Positions 52,755-63,143 of a stretch of 64,000 nt of DNA are shown one piece after another. Source of the DNA: Nodularia sp034931045 (GTDB taxonomy: Bacteria; Cyanobacteriota; Cyanobacteriia; Cyanobacteriales; Nostocaceae); contig NZ_JAYGHH010000009.1 of NCBI RefSeq assembly GCF_034931045.1, forward strand, positions 87,960 through 151,959. Reading direction: 5' to 3'. The position numbers and the translations under genes were made by a program. The notes under the pieces were generated by a model. The model ran no database searches, was not told the DNA's origin, and saw nothing but the letters and a program-made list of their open reading frames with translations. The first letter of the stretch is position 1. The number at the start of each line of letters is the position of its first letter.

Positions 52755-54756
52755 TCTTGACTTTTAGTCGCTTCTCTTCATGACTGATTTGAGCGATAGG
52801 AACAGTGAAATGAAACTGGCTACCTTGGTCTTTACCATTGGATTCTGCCCAAATTTCACCACCCCAGCCAGTGACTATTTGACGGCTAATTGCCAATCCC
52901 AAGCCCGTCCCGCCAGTTGTCCGCCGCAATGCTCCTTCTTCTTGATAAAAGCGGTCAAACACGATTTCTAGACGATTGGGTTCAATACCACGTCCAGTAT
53001 CAGCCACAATCACCTCTACCATCTGATTGCTGTTTTGGGTGGCTGTAATTATAATCTTGCCTTCAGGTAGTGTAAATTTACAGGCGTTATCGATCAGTTT
53101 GGCGATTACCTCCACTAGCCAATCTCCATCAGCCCTCACTAAAGGTAGATTTTCGGCAATTTCAGTTTTGACTTGGGGGGGTTTCTCGGCTGAGGAACGG
53201 GTGCGAAGTCGGCTGAGGGCTAAATCCACACATTCTTGTAAAGTCAGGGATTCTGGATGCCATTCTACTCTGCCGCTTTCTAAGTTAGACAGGGTGAGGA
53301 AATCTTGCACTAGTTTCCGCATTCGTTCTGAGTCGGAAAGTGCAGTACTCAACATTACTTGCTGCAACTCTAAAGGCATATCCGGTTCAGTCGCCAGACT
53401 CTCTAAGCACACCTGAATTGTTGATAGGGGCGTGCGGAGTTCGTGTCCTGTAATGGCGATTAAGTTGCTGCGGGTGCGGTCTAGGGCTTCTAACTGCTGG
53501 TTGAGGTCTTCTAGGTTGGCGTAGGACTCGGCTTGAATTAACGCTGCGCCCATTTGGGTGGCGATCGCCTTCACCAAATCTAATTCTCCTGGTTGCCATT
53601 CGTGGGGCGGTACACTGCAATAATGCAATTCTACTATGCCTAACAATCGTCCTTGAAATAAGACTGGTTCAATTAACCAAGAGCGAATGGCAAATTTTTG
53701 GGCAATTGCGGATAGTTTTTTGGATTTGGTAACACGAGGATCACTCAGCGTATCAGCAACACAAACGCCCTCACCGTTTTGGATTGCTTCTTGAAATAAA
53801 TGATTTTCTTCTAATTGCCAACTTTGCCCACCCACAGGTAAAATCCCAGGAATCAAAAACTCATGTTTAATCTGTGCCTGGGCATCTGTAACTTGGGCGC
53901 GATAGATTAAACAACGACTAGCCCCTAAGTGTTGTCCTAGTTCTTGTGCAGCTACTTGTAGGACTTCGTGGGGGTCAAGCGATCGCCTAATGGCTGTACT
54001 AATAGAGTTGACTAAACGCTCTTTTCGTGCTTGGGCAGTAATCGAACGATAGGCTTTATGCAATTTATACTGGCTAGCTTGCAGATAAGTCACCAAGCGC
54101 TGCACAAAGGGGTCAGTATCAATATCACAAGCAAATTCAGTAATTGGTTGTGCTGGGGAATATTTTCTAGTTTCCCCAATCCCAAACCTCTGGCGAGCCT
54201 GTTTAATTTTGTCTCCCAGGTCTGGTCTATAAACCAAAATCCTGTTTAATAGCAAATCAGCCGCTTTCAGACTCACTCCCCGCTCTGATGTCCAGATTCC
54301 CTCAAACCTCCGCGCCGTGTCCATATCGAGACTAGGAGTAAATTCTGGTAGCTGCTGGTTTTTGGCAATGGAACCCAGGCTTTCCCGGCACACTAAGCAA
54401 GTAGCATAGTTATCAGCCACTACCACCAAATGCCATTCTTGACTTAAGGCATCTTCTGGCTCAAAGGCTATCTTTTCATAATATTCCGAACTGTTGGCAA
54501 AGTCTGTTTCTGGTGCGGATAAGACGTATATTTGATTACTACGCAGAGCCAAACGCTGATAGCGATGAGCTTCTTGGCGATAGTATCGCTCTCGTTGGAA
54601 GCTAGCAATTACCAAAGGCTGCTCCAAAGTTGCAGCCAAAACCTGATCTTCCATCGCGTGGGAAAGGGCTGTAAGTGAAGCCTTGAAGTATAGCTGGGGT
54701 CGCAGGTAAGTTATAGATTGTAGCAGATCACTCAGCACGGAAGACGAAATGCTCAT
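52744..54756 (-). CDS. DICT-GAF sensor histidine kinase
   Basis: About 670 residues from ATG 54756 (frame open to 54780). N-terminal DICT sensory domain (about 1-240), GAF domain (265-410: ASRCLIYRAQ, IRSWLIEPVLFQGRLLGIVELH), HisKA with the phospho-acceptor His in ITGHELRTPLS, and HATPase_c with N box (LIDNACKFT), DTGRGI and GGTGLGLAI. Cytosolic. No response regulator adjoins it. The last two codons and the stop come from the GAATTAC repeat. Confidence 0.9.
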   Translation of the reverse strand: MSISSSVLSDLLQSITYLRPQLYFKASLTALSHAMEDQVLAATLEQPLVIASFQRERYYRQEAHRYQRLALRSNQIYVLSAPETDFANSSEYYEKIAFEPEDALSQEWHLVVVADNYATCLVCRESLGSIAKNQQLPEFTPSLDMDTARRFEGIWTSERGVSLKAADLLLNRILVYRPDLGDKIKQARQRFGIGETRKYSPAQPITEFACDIDTDPFVQRLVTYLQASQYKLHKAYRSITAQARKERLVNSISTAIRRSLDPHEVLQVAAQELGQHLGASRCLIYRAQVTDAQAQIKHEFLIPGILPVGGQSWQLEENHLFQEAIQNGEGVCVADTLSDPRVTKSKKLSAIAQKFAIRSWLIEPVLFQGRLLGIVELHYCSVPPHEWQPGELDLVKAIATQMGAALIQAESYANLEDLNQQLEALDRTRSNLIAITGHELRTPLSTIQVCLESLATEPDMPLELQQVMLSTALSDSERMRKLVQDFLTLSNLESGRVEWHPESLTLQECVDLALSRLRTRSSAEKPPQVKTEIAENLPLVRADGDWLVEVIAKLIDNACKFTLPEGKIIITATQNSNQMVEVIVADTGRGIEPNRLEIVFDRFYQEEGALRRTTGGTGLGLAISRQIVTGWGGEIWAESNGKDQGSQFHFTVPIAQISHEEKRLKVKSNS

Positions 54757-54780
54757 GAATATCGTTAAAGAAAAGCCCAA

Positions 54781-55811
54781 TCACAAAAAAGATTCAAGTC
54801 ATAGCTGCATTGTACAAATTACAACGGACTCTCAAGTGCAGCAGACAGTTGAAATATGTAAAGAATCTTGAACAACACTCTTCACAAAGGTAGTGACGGT
54901 GGTGGCAAAATTTCCAGAACTAGATTAATAAAACATAGTACATTCATTGGTCTATATCTGGAATATGGAAGTGTTTTACTACATTTGTTTTGATATTTAT
55001 TTTGAAGTTGTTTTTGTTTCATTTGTTGGCAACATCACATTTAAAACTATAGACTACTAAGCCCAATATACATTCAACAGGCAGCTTTACTATCAAGTTT
55101 CGCTACCGTGTATTTACCTAAAATCGCCCATGAAGGCAAAATCAGCCCGTTACAAATGCTTTTATTCGCTAATTTTATCAACTTTTGGCAAATAATATTT
55201 GAGTATCTATACTTTGCTAATTTTATGGCATTTTCTCATTGGCTAAATTCCAATTTATTGACGTTAGTTCATTTCTTTTTAATTTTATACTTGCAATTAA
55301 TTTAACCTCTACAAATATATGATTTACTTTGAATGCCACAATGGAAAAATTTCATCAAATAAGTGGTAATAATAATTATAAATCCAATGTTTGCAGCTTT
55401 TATACTTTAATTTAATAATTATGATTATCTATTTAATTGCAGCAATTATTTACAAAAAGCTGTTTAATTAGATACAAAAATTATTCAACCAATTTTATAG
55501 GATTGCTGGACTTCATAGTTAAACAAAATTATCAGTATTTGCAACTTTAGCATCTTGGCTAAGTATTCTCTTTCCATGAGGTCTGAGAAGGTTTAGAGTT
55601 AGATAAATTAGCTGAAAATCACCATTTTTCCGCCTTGACTTTAAATATAGAAAATATAATCTGGTAAAGATTTATGATCAATTTTTTTGTCTGGATTTTG
55701 TTGAAAATTTGTGCATCTTAAATTTAATCATAAAACACTGAAACCTCCTGTTAAAAGCACTTTCACCTGTTTGCCTCATTGATATATACCTGGAAAAAGG
55801 AACTTGCGCTC
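54781..55811. other. AT-rich intergenic region
   Basis: About 1 kb upstream of the debranching-enzyme gene with no convincing gene, RNA or hairpin. The open frame at 55108-55305 is Phe/Leu-rich in very AT-rich DNA and lacks a ribosome site. Promoters for the kinase (minus) and the next gene (plus) must lie here. Confidence 0.6.
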
Positions 55812-58037
55812 ATGACACCGGATACACTCACGACCCCAGAAACATTTTCTCTAGATGGCAAAACTTTTACTCCCGCAGCACAATTACCTATACCGGAATG
55901 GCCTTGTGTTGTCAGCGAAAGACCACAGCCAACTCTCACGGTTAAAGATGATGATTTATTTTTAGTGACAGATACAATGGGGAACATTTCTGGCTGTTCC
56001 TTAAAAGATGGAAACCCCAATGTGGGACTTTTTTGCGCCGACACCAGATTTCTCAGTCGTCTAGAGTTGCAAATTGCCGGGCGATCGCCTATTCTTTTGA
56101 GCAGTACTGCTGAAAAAGGTTTTTCCATTTCCGTTTTATGTACTAACCCGAATATTGACGAACAATTAAAGGCTGAAACTATCGGTATTCGTCGAGAACT
56201 TGTCCTCAATGGGGCGCTATTTGAAGAAATTGAAATATCTAATTACAGCACCACAAATGTTAGCTTTGCATTAAGTATCAGCTTCGATGCCGATTTTGTG
56301 GATTTATTTGAAGTTCGTGGTGCTAAGAGAGAACAACGGGGTAGACTTTTACGTTCAGTAGAATCCACAAATCAAGAATCCTTAACCTTAGCTTATCAAG
56401 GTTTGGATGGCTTATTAATGGAATCTCGTATCCAATTTCAGTATCGCCAACCAGACGATTTCCAAGGTTATACAGCTATTTGGCAGTTGGAGTTAGCTTC
56501 TCACGAAACCCAAAAGCTTGGTTATAGAGTCAATATGTTGACCAACAATCAACCAAGTTCTAAAGTCAGTGCAGCTTTCACTTTAGTACAAGCCAAAGCT
56601 GCTGAGTTGATGGAAGAGCAACAATGGATACAGCAAATTACACAAATTAGATCAGATAAAAGTCTCTTTAATCGTGTAATTGAGCGTGCTGAACAAGATA
56701 TGTATTTGTTGCGTCAGTCTTTTGGAAAGTATAAGACTGTTTCCGCCGGTGTTCCTTGGTTTTCAGCGTTATTTGGCAGAGATTCATTAATTACAGCCTC
56801 TCAAACTCTGATGCTAAATCCTCAAATTGCTCAAGAAACCTTGATGATATTAGCGTCATACCAAGGTAAAACAGAGGATGATTGGCGCGAAGAAGAACCA
56901 GGGAAAATTTTACACGAGTTACGGTTTGGGGAAATGGCGCGGTGTGAAGAAATTCCCCATACACCATACTACGGCACTGTTGATGCAACTCCCCTGTGGT
57001 TGATGTTGTATGCTGAATATTACGCTTGGACTCACGATCAAGAAACTCTAGAGAAGCTGTGGCCAAATGCTTTAGCAGCGATGGAATGGATTGACCGTCA
57101 TCTCCAACACAGTAGTTATTTGACTTATTACTGTAAATCTCGACGGGGTTTGGCTAACCAAGGATGGAAAGATTCTGGCGACTGCATTGTAGACCATAAG
57201 GGTGAGTTAGCCACTGGTCCCATTGCTTTGAGCGAGGTACAAGCTTATGTTTATGCAGCCAAAATTCAACTAGCAGAAGTTGCTAAGATGAAGAAGCGGC
57301 TAGACTTAGCAGAACGTTGGCTAGATGAGGCGAGACACCTGAAGGTGCGTTTTAATCAAGATTTTTGGATTAAAGACCAAGATTTCTGCGCTTTGGCTTT
57401 GGATGGCGATGGTAAACCAGTGGAAAGTATTACATCTAATCCTGGTCACTGTTTGAATTTAGGAATTTTCACACCGGAAAAGGCCTACAGTGTGGCGGAA
57501 CGGTTGCGCGCGCCAGATATGTTTAATGGTTGGGGGATTCGGACTTTGAGCAGTTTGTCACCAGCGTATAATCCCATGGGTTATCACATTGGTTCGGTTT
57601 GGCCTCATGATAATTCTCTCATTGCAATGGGATTGCGATCGCTCGGTTTAATTGATCAAGCTTTAGAAGTCTTCCAAGGTTTGTTTGATATGACTAGTCA
57701 ACAACCATATCAACGTCCTCCAGAACTTTTCTGCGGTTATGAACGCAATGGAGACCATGCGCCTGTACAGTATCCAGTAGCTTGTACACCACAAGCTTGG
57801 GCGACTGGTACTATATTTCAACTGCTGCAAATGGTAGTTAATTTAGTCCCTGATGCTCAAAATAATTGCTTACGAATTATTCATCCGACTTTACCAGAAT
57901 CAATTAATTCTCTATCACTCCATAATTTGAAAGTAGGCGCTACTATCCTAGATTTAGAGTTTGAGCGCTCTGGAAGTACAACAGCTTGTCGCGTTGTGAA
58001 AAAACGGGGTAATCTACGGGTGGTGATTGAAGCGTAA
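55812..58037 (+). CDS. Amylo-alpha-1,6-glucosidase family protein
   Basis: 741 residues from ATG 55812, with AAAGGA about 9 bases upstream. An N-terminal beta-sandwich domain (40-260, glycogen-debranching N-terminal type: VTDTMGNISG, GLFCADTRFLSRLEL) is followed by an (alpha/alpha)6 barrel (about 300-720) with WFSALFGRDSLITA, GWKDSGD (candidate acid/base region), SVWPHDNSLIA and FCGYERN. Likely hydrolyses alpha-glucosidic bonds of glycogen-like or oligosaccharide substrates; exact specificity is unknown. Confidence 0.88.
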   Translation: MTPDTLTTPETFSLDGKTFTPAAQLPIPEWPCVVSERPQPTLTVKDDDLFLVTDTMGNISGCSLKDGNPNVGLFCADTRFLSRLELQIAGRSPILLSSTAEKGFSISVLCTNPNIDEQLKAETIGIRRELVLNGALFEEIEISNYSTTNVSFALSISFDADFVDLFEVRGAKREQRGRLLRSVESTNQESLTLAYQGLDGLLMESRIQFQYRQPDDFQGYTAIWQLELASHETQKLGYRVNMLTNNQPSSKVSAAFTLVQAKAAELMEEQQWIQQITQIRSDKSLFNRVIERAEQDMYLLRQSFGKYKTVSAGVPWFSALFGRDSLITASQTLMLNPQIAQETLMILASYQGKTEDDWREEEPGKILHELRFGEMARCEEIPHTPYYGTVDATPLWLMLYAEYYAWTHDQETLEKLWPNALAAMEWIDRHLQHSSYLTYYCKSRRGLANQGWKDSGDCIVDHKGELATGPIALSEVQAYVYAAKIQLAEVAKMKKRLDLAERWLDEARHLKVRFNQDFWIKDQDFCALALDGDGKPVESITSNPGHCLNLGIFTPEKAYSVAERLRAPDMFNGWGIRTLSSLSPAYNPMGYHIGSVWPHDNSLIAMGLRSLGLIDQALEVFQGLFDMTSQQPYQRPPELFCGYERNGDHAPVQYPVACTPQAWATGTIFQLLQMVVNLVPDAQNNCLRIIHPTLPESINSLSLHNLKVGATILDLEFERSGSTTACRVVKKRGNLRVVIEA

Positions 58038-58049
58038 TCAGGGGATTTT

Positions 58050-58075
58050 ATAGGGGTGTATAAATAAACCCCTAT
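58050..58075 (+). terminator. Hairpin after the glucosidase gene
   Basis: ATAGGGGT (58050-58057) and ACCCCTAT (58068-58075) with a 10-base loop, 13 bp after the stop codon; no T-run follows. Confidence 0.55.
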
Positions 58076-58142
58076 CTCACGCACCAGGCGCAGAGAGTCA
58101 GAATTGAGCATTTCTCAAAAAGAGTAGGAGTAGAGCTAGTTT

Positions 58143-58631
58143 ATGGTGACACCAATAATACAACCAGCAACTCAAACCTTATATGACCAAGATTATTATC
58201 TGTGGGTGAGGACAACTATCAACCAACTTCGCACGGGACAGTTTGCTGCGGTTGATTTAGATAATTTGTTAGAAGAATTAGAAAATATGGGGAGAAGTCA
58301 GAAGCGCGCAATTAAAAGTTTATTGATTAAGCTTCTGGAACATCTACTAAAACTTAAGTGTTGGGATACCGAGAGAGAACGTAATCAAGGACATTGGAAA
58401 GGGGAAATTAGGACATTCCGCAGACAGATAACAGATGAACTTAAAGATAGTCCTAGTTTAAAACCTTATATTTTAGAAATATTCGATCAATGTTATCAAG
58501 AAGCGAGAAAAGAAGCAAGCGATCGCTCTCAACTGATGATCGACCTATTTCCCCTCATACCCATTGGTTCCTTAGAACAAATCTTAGACGAAAATTGGTT
58601 TCCCGAATATGAAGCTAATATTCAGCAATAA
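58143..58631 (+). CDS. DUF29 domain protein
   Basis: 162 residues matching DUF29, very common in cyanobacteria: DQDYYLWVRTTINQLRTGQF, DLDNLLEELENMGRSQKRAIKSLL, LLEHLLKLKCW and SDRSQLMIDLFPLIPIGSLEQILDENWFPE. All-helical. Role unknown, often found with toxin-antitoxin or mobile genes. Confidence 0.9.
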   Translation: MVTPIIQPATQTLYDQDYYLWVRTTINQLRTGQFAAVDLDNLLEELENMGRSQKRAIKSLLIKLLEHLLKLKCWDTERERNQGHWKGEIRTFRRQITDELKDSPSLKPYILEIFDQCYQEARKEASDRSQLMIDLFPLIPIGSLEQILDENWFPEYEANIQQ

Positions 58632-58688
58632 TAGGGGTTCATGACTAAACCCCCAATACTACAAATACCAAATTATGAATTTCAAAAA

Positions 58689-59009
58689 TTAAGCCTCTTC
58701 TTGACGGTCGATTTTCTGTCCTGGAGAAGATTCATAAAGAGCATCTAACTGTTGACGAGCATCCTCAACGTTGACTGAACGCATTACTAACAAAGGTTCT
58801 TTAATTAAATTACCCGCGTTATCTAATAATTCTGGGTGAGGAATAAATTGTTTTCTGGAAGAGACATAGCCTTGATTATCTGTTGATGAATATTTACCGG
58901 GATAAACACGCTCCCGATCAAAACTGAACATAATCAAGTTGCGAATTAAATTAGCTACGGCTAAAACAGCCAGAATTGTAAAAGCCAGAATGTAAAGTAG
59001 GTGTAACAT
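58689..59009 (-). CDS. DUF2973 membrane protein
   Basis: 106 residues from ATG 59009; one N-terminal membrane helix (LLYILAFTILAVLAVANLI), then a soluble tail with SVNVEDARQQLDALYESSPG. Matches the cyanobacterial DUF2973 family. Its usual neighbour, a DUF2605 gene, lies upstream on the same strand, as here. Confidence 0.82.
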   Translation of the reverse strand: MLHLLYILAFTILAVLAVANLIRNLIMFSFDRERVYPGKYSSTDNQGYVSSRKQFIPHPELLDNAGNLIKEPLLVMRSVNVEDARQQLDALYESSPGQKIDRQEEA

Positions 59010-59270
59010 CGGATTTTCCTCTAAGAGCAGCAAGTTTTAAAACTTTATTCGGTGGCCGTTTGCTTCGCCTATATTATGAGAGTCGGCAAAGATAAATATT
59101 TCACGCACCATTGATGCGCTTATACTTGTTATGGAAAAATTTGTTAATCTATTCAAACTAAAGTAGCATGGGATACATTATTTATTAATAAAAATAATGT
59201 TAAGGATTTTGAATCTTTAATGCGACTTGTAAAGCCAATCAGACTGCAAAAAATCGACCAAGGCGTACTC

Positions 59271-59588
59271 TTAAACTTCTAGTGACTGACGAAAGCGCAT
59301 TGATACATTCCAGCATTCTGTTACCAATCTGTGCCAGGGCATTAAGGTGGTCATCTCAATACCGACTTGTCCATCCGTGGCGGTAAATAGCATTTTTGCG
59401 GCGTTTAGCTCCTCTTGCGCTTGCTTGATTCGCAAAAGTAAATCTGATTGCTCTTCTTGACTCATAAATGAGAGTTGCCCGGTTTCTAACAATTCGCGCG
59501 ATCGCGCAAACCAATAATTAAAATCCTCCAGCAGAGGTTCTAATACCGTTTTCAGCATCTCAGCCCCTGGTATATTCGAGTCTCGCAT
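59271..59588 (-). CDS. DUF2605 protein
   Basis: 105 residues, helical: LLEDFNYWFARSRELLE, EEQSDLLLRIKQAQEELNAAKMLF and MTTLMPWHRLVTECW. Cyanobacteria-specific DUF2605. Located 261 bp upstream of the DUF2973 gene, on the same strand. Function unknown. Confidence 0.82.
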   Translation of the reverse strand: MRDSNIPGAEMLKTVLEPLLEDFNYWFARSRELLETGQLSFMSQEEQSDLLLRIKQAQEELNAAKMLFTATDGQVGIEMTTLMPWHRLVTECWNVSMRFRQSLEV

Positions 59589-60125
59589 AAATAAAAAGTA
59601 TATTTCTAACTTCCCCTAAAATATTAACATTTTTTACAATTTTTAACATTATTCTAGACTCTCTCCTCAGATAGATTGTGGAAAAATCTGTAGTAATGAT
59701 TACGAAATAGATTAAAATTATAATTACCGTAAGGTTTATTTAAAATTTAAAATAGATAAACAAGCTGTACAGACATTTAACGCAAAAATCTTGCTGGCAG
59801 GGCGTTAGCGTAGCTCACCGTATGTATAGCCAGGCAATTTTGCATAATTCCCTAGTATGGGTCTGAGTCCTTAGCACTCATCTGCTGCGGTTTATGAGAA
59901 TAAGCATTAATTCCAGAGAAATATTAAAGTCAACTTGGCAGTAATGAAAGCCAGTAAACTCGTTATATTTGAAGCAGACTGAAGAGTGCTGAATTAAGAG
60001 TTAAGAGTTAAGAGTTAAGAGTAAGTTTCTTTCCCCTGCTCCCTCCCCCTCTGCCTCTTCCCAGTCCTTGGTAGATTTTTCACAGCTTCAACAACTAAAA
60101 TTATATTTTTGCAATCACTTCGCTC
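59589..60125. other. Intergenic region upstream of thrS
   Basis: 537 bp with no gene. It holds a GAGTTAA heptamer repeat (59993-60024) about 100 bp before thrS. No T-box-like or other RNA structure was recognised. Confidence 0.55.
59993..60024. repeat. STRR, heptamer GAGTTAA
   Basis: Four units of GAGTTAA/GAATTAA upstream of thrS. Confidence 0.85.
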
Positions 60126-62007
60126 ATGGTTCAGCAACCGATGTCGCCAAATTCAAATCTCAGTCCATCAGAACAACCCGAAAAAATTTATTTACCACGT
60201 ACCAGCGAATCGGAAACATTAAAGCAGATTCGCCACACAGCTTCCCACGTAATGGCAATGGCGGTACAAAAGCTGTTTCCTAAAGCGCAAGTTACAATCG
60301 GTCCTTGGATTGAAAACGGTTTTTACTACGACTTCGATAGTCCAGAACCATTTAGCGAAAATGATTTGAAAGCCATTAAGAAAGAGATGGTGAAGATTAT
60401 TAATCGCAAATTGCCGGTAATTCGGGAAGAAGTCAGCCGAGGAGAGGCCGAAGCTAGGATTTCGGCCATTCAGGAACCTTACAAACTCGAAATCCTGGGA
60501 GATATTAAACAAGAACCGATCACAATTTATCATCTGGGCAATGAATGGTGGGATTTGTGTGCCGGGCCTCATGTAGAAAATACCAGCCTATTGAATCCTA
60601 AAGCTATTGAATTAGAAAGTGTGGCTGGAGCTTATTGGCGTGGGGATGAAACCAAGGCACAGTTACAACGCATCTATGCGACTGCGTGGGAAAGTCCAGA
60701 ACAACTGGCTGAGTATAAGCGGCGCAAAGAAGAAGCGCTACGAAGAGACCACCGTAAACTCGGTAAGGAACTGGGATTATTTATATTTTCCGAGCAAGTG
60801 GGTCCGGGTTTACCCTTGTGGACTCCTAAAGGTACTTTGTTGCGGAGTGTGTTAGAAGATTTTCTGAAGAAAGAACAGCTTAAACGGGGTTATTTACCTG
60901 TAGTAACACCGCATATTGCGAGAGTGGATTTATTTAAAACTTCTGGACATTGGCAGAAGTACAAGGAAGATATGTTTCCTTTGATGTCGGATGATGAGGA
61001 AGCCGCAGCTTTAGAGCAGGGTTTTGTCCTCAAGCCGATGAATTGTCCCTTCCATATCCAAATATACAAGAGTGAGTTACGTTCTTACCGGGAATTACCA
61101 ATTAGATTTGCGGAATTTGGTACTGTTTACCGCTATGAACAATCAGGAGAATTGGGTGGTTTAACCAGAGTGCGCGGTTTTACTGTAGATGATTCCCACC
61201 TGTTTGTGACTCCTGAACAGCTAGACAGTGAATTTCTCAACGTGGTGGACTTGATTTTGTCGGTGTTTAAGAGTCTGCAACTGAAGAATTTTAAAGCTAG
61301 ACTCAGTTTCCGTGATCCAGCCAGTGATAAGTATATTGGTTCTAATGAAGTTTGGGATAAAGCCGAAGGTGCAATTCGCCGCGCTGTAGAAAAGTTGGGA
61401 ATGAATTACTTTGAAGGGATTGGGGAAGCGGCGTTTTATGGACCTAAACTAGATTTTATCTTTAGTGATGCTTTAGAACGGGAATGGCAATTAGGAACTG
61501 TTCAGGTAGATTACAACTTACCAGAACGCTTTGATTTGGAATATGTGGCTGAAGATGGTTCCCGCCAACGTCCTGTAATGATTCACCGCGCGCCGTTTGG
61601 TTCTCTAGAACGGTTGATTGGGATTTTGATTGAAGAGTATGCTGGTGATNNNNNNNNNNNNNNNNNNNNNNNNNNNNNNNNNNNNNNNNCCTTTATGGTT
61701 AGCACCTGTACAAGCGAGATTGTTACCAGTGGGTGAAGCACAGCTAGATTTTGCCAAAGAAGTAGCAGCAAAAATGGTGTCTGAGGGTATCCGTGCAGAA
61801 GTCGATACTAGTGGCGATCGCTTGGGTAAAATCATCCGCAATGCTGAGAAGCAAAAAATCCCAGTTATGGCGGTGATCGGAGCCAAAGAAGTGGAATCCA
61901 ACAGCTTGAGTATCCGTACCCGTGCTTCTGGAGAGTTGGGAGCTATCCCTGTGGGTGAAGTTGTGGATAAGATGAAGAATGCGATCGCTAACTTCGAGAA
62001 CTTCTAA
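60126..62007 (+). CDS. thrS: Threonyl-tRNA synthetase ThrS (N gap inside)
   Basis: Attaches threonine to tRNA-Thr. No N-terminal TGS domain: the protein begins with the editing domain, with HTASH (HxxxH) and CAGPH metal/editing residues intact. The class II core has MNCPFH, DDSHLF and IHRAPFGSLER; the C-terminal anticodon-binding domain runs from PLWLAPVQARLLPV. The gap 61650-61689 changes frame, but AGD before and PLW after need only one codon (Phe) between them in the family, so the true gap is about 3 bases and the gene is probably intact, near 605 residues. Retaining an editing site marks it as the housekeeping-type enzyme. Confidence 0.9.
61650..61689. other. Assembly gap (40 N) inside thrS
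   Basis: The coding frame before and after differs, so the length is not real. Confidence 0.92.
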
Positions 62008-62018
62008 CCATCAATAGG

Positions 62019-62129
62019 CTAGTACAGCACGGCGGAAATAAACCATTTGAAATAAATCAAAAGCCTATAGAACAAGCTTTTTGACTTTTGACTTTTGACT
62101 TTTGACTTCCGCCTTGCGGCCTTGTCTAG
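62019..62129. mobile_element. CTAGTAC-ended element, copy 3 (111 bp)
   Basis: Starts CTAGTACAGCACGGCG, has TTGACTT heptamers (62081-62108), and ends in a degenerate CGCCTTGCGG...CTAG. Its last four bases overlap the stop codon of the DUF2887-type gene. Confidence 0.6.
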
Positions 62130-63037
62130 CCTAACCAGGACTGCAAATCAGCCATACTGCTAAAATCAAGCAAGGCTTCCCCCAGATTTTCTAATTGTTC
62201 TAAAGAGAGAGTTTCCATACGCTGACGCACATCTTGAGGTAATTCTTCCACTCGTCGAGTTAGTTGGCGCAGAATGAGCGATCTTTCTCTTTGTAATCCT
62301 TCTTCTCGACCTTCTTCCCGACCTTCTTCCCGACCTTCTTCTCGACCTTCTTCTCGACCTTCTTCCCGACCTTCTTCCCGACCTTCTTCCTTAATTTCCC
62401 GGTAAACTCGCGTTTCTTTGAGTGTGATTCCTAGCATCGCTTCAACCTCCCTGCGGCTTAATTTTTCAAACTTGTACACCATGATTGTGGTAACTAATTC
62501 AATTATGGCGCTACTTGCGATTTCTGCTTTTTCATAAGCGGAACGTTCAAGTAAATATCTAGCTTCAGAAGGTGCTTGTGCTGAGTCTACAGTGGTTAAT
62601 ACCATCAATGCTACCCATAGAGGTAATTGACGAATATCTCCCAATTCATCCAAATACACTCGATGCACCTGATTACCGTTCAGGAAGCCACGATGGGGAT
62701 AAATATTACTTTGTTCAATACTGCGTGATGGATAAATTATCACTGCCTGCCAATCGCTAAATCTGTCACTGTTGCGATAGAAATATAATGAAGATTCGGC
62801 AAATACTCTCTCATAGAGTTTTTCGTCTTTTTGAAACTGCACTTCACAGAAATACACTACACCCGGACTTTCATTTTCTGGTGGTAAAAATACCCCATCA
62901 ATTTCAAATTTAGGTTCTTTGACAGCTACCGAATCAAAGCGATATGCCTGTGCATTTTCTGGCGGATTTGTCAAGAGTTCAAATATTAAAGTCGGGGATT
63001 GTTGAAATAGTTGATAAAATATGGAATCTCGGCGCAT
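62126..63037 (-). CDS. DUF2887/Rpn-type putative nuclease with EEGR repeat
   Basis: 303 residues from ATG 63037 (frame open to 63070). The N-terminal 200 residues match the DUF2887 (Rpn-like, PD-(D/E)XK) family: RRDSIFYQLFQQSP, EIDGVFLPP and VYFCEVQFQKD (Asp, Glu, Gln of the nuclease core). Residues about 225-255 are seven to eight perfect Glu-Glu-Gly-Arg units, coded by an almost perfect 12-bp repeat (62295-62392). A leucine-rich helical tail follows. Confidence 0.85.
   Translation of the reverse strand: MRRDSIFYQLFQQSPTLIFELLTNPPENAQAYRFDSVAVKEPKFEIDGVFLPPENESPGVVYFCEVQFQKDEKLYERVFAESSLYFYRNSDRFSDWQAVIIYPSRSIEQSNIYPHRGFLNGNQVHRVYLDELGDIRQLPLWVALMVLTTVDSAQAPSEARYLLERSAYEKAEIASSAIIELVTTIMVYKFEKLSRREVEAMLGITLKETRVYREIKEEGREEGREEGREEGREEGREEGREEGREEGLQRERSLILRQLTRRVEELPQDVRQRMETLSLEQLENLGEALLDFSSMADLQSWLG
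62295..62392. repeat. 12-bp coding tandem repeat (EEGR)
   Basis: About eight units of TTCTTCYCGACC on + (GGTCGRGAAGAA on the coding strand), differing only at one silent position. Its length is a multiple of 3, so copy-number changes keep the frame. Confidence 0.9.
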
Positions 63038-63143
63038 GAAAAATGTTCCTGAATGAGCGCAATAGTTCAAGACCTGTCAAAAGCGCTCATTTGTCTTGAT
63101 CATCTTAACCCTCATGGACTGCAAATCATCCAGATTTTTTCAA

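Noticed and set aside
55108..55305. 65-residue open frame on +
   Set aside because: Phe/Leu-rich product expected from AT-rich DNA; no ribosome site and no homology recognised.
59870..60125. Zur-box or T-box in front of thrS
   Set aside because: TGAGAAT near 59894 matches only one half of a Zur palindrome, and no T-box elements are visible. The enzyme also keeps its editing domain, unlike the zinc-responsive second ThrRS described in Anabaena.
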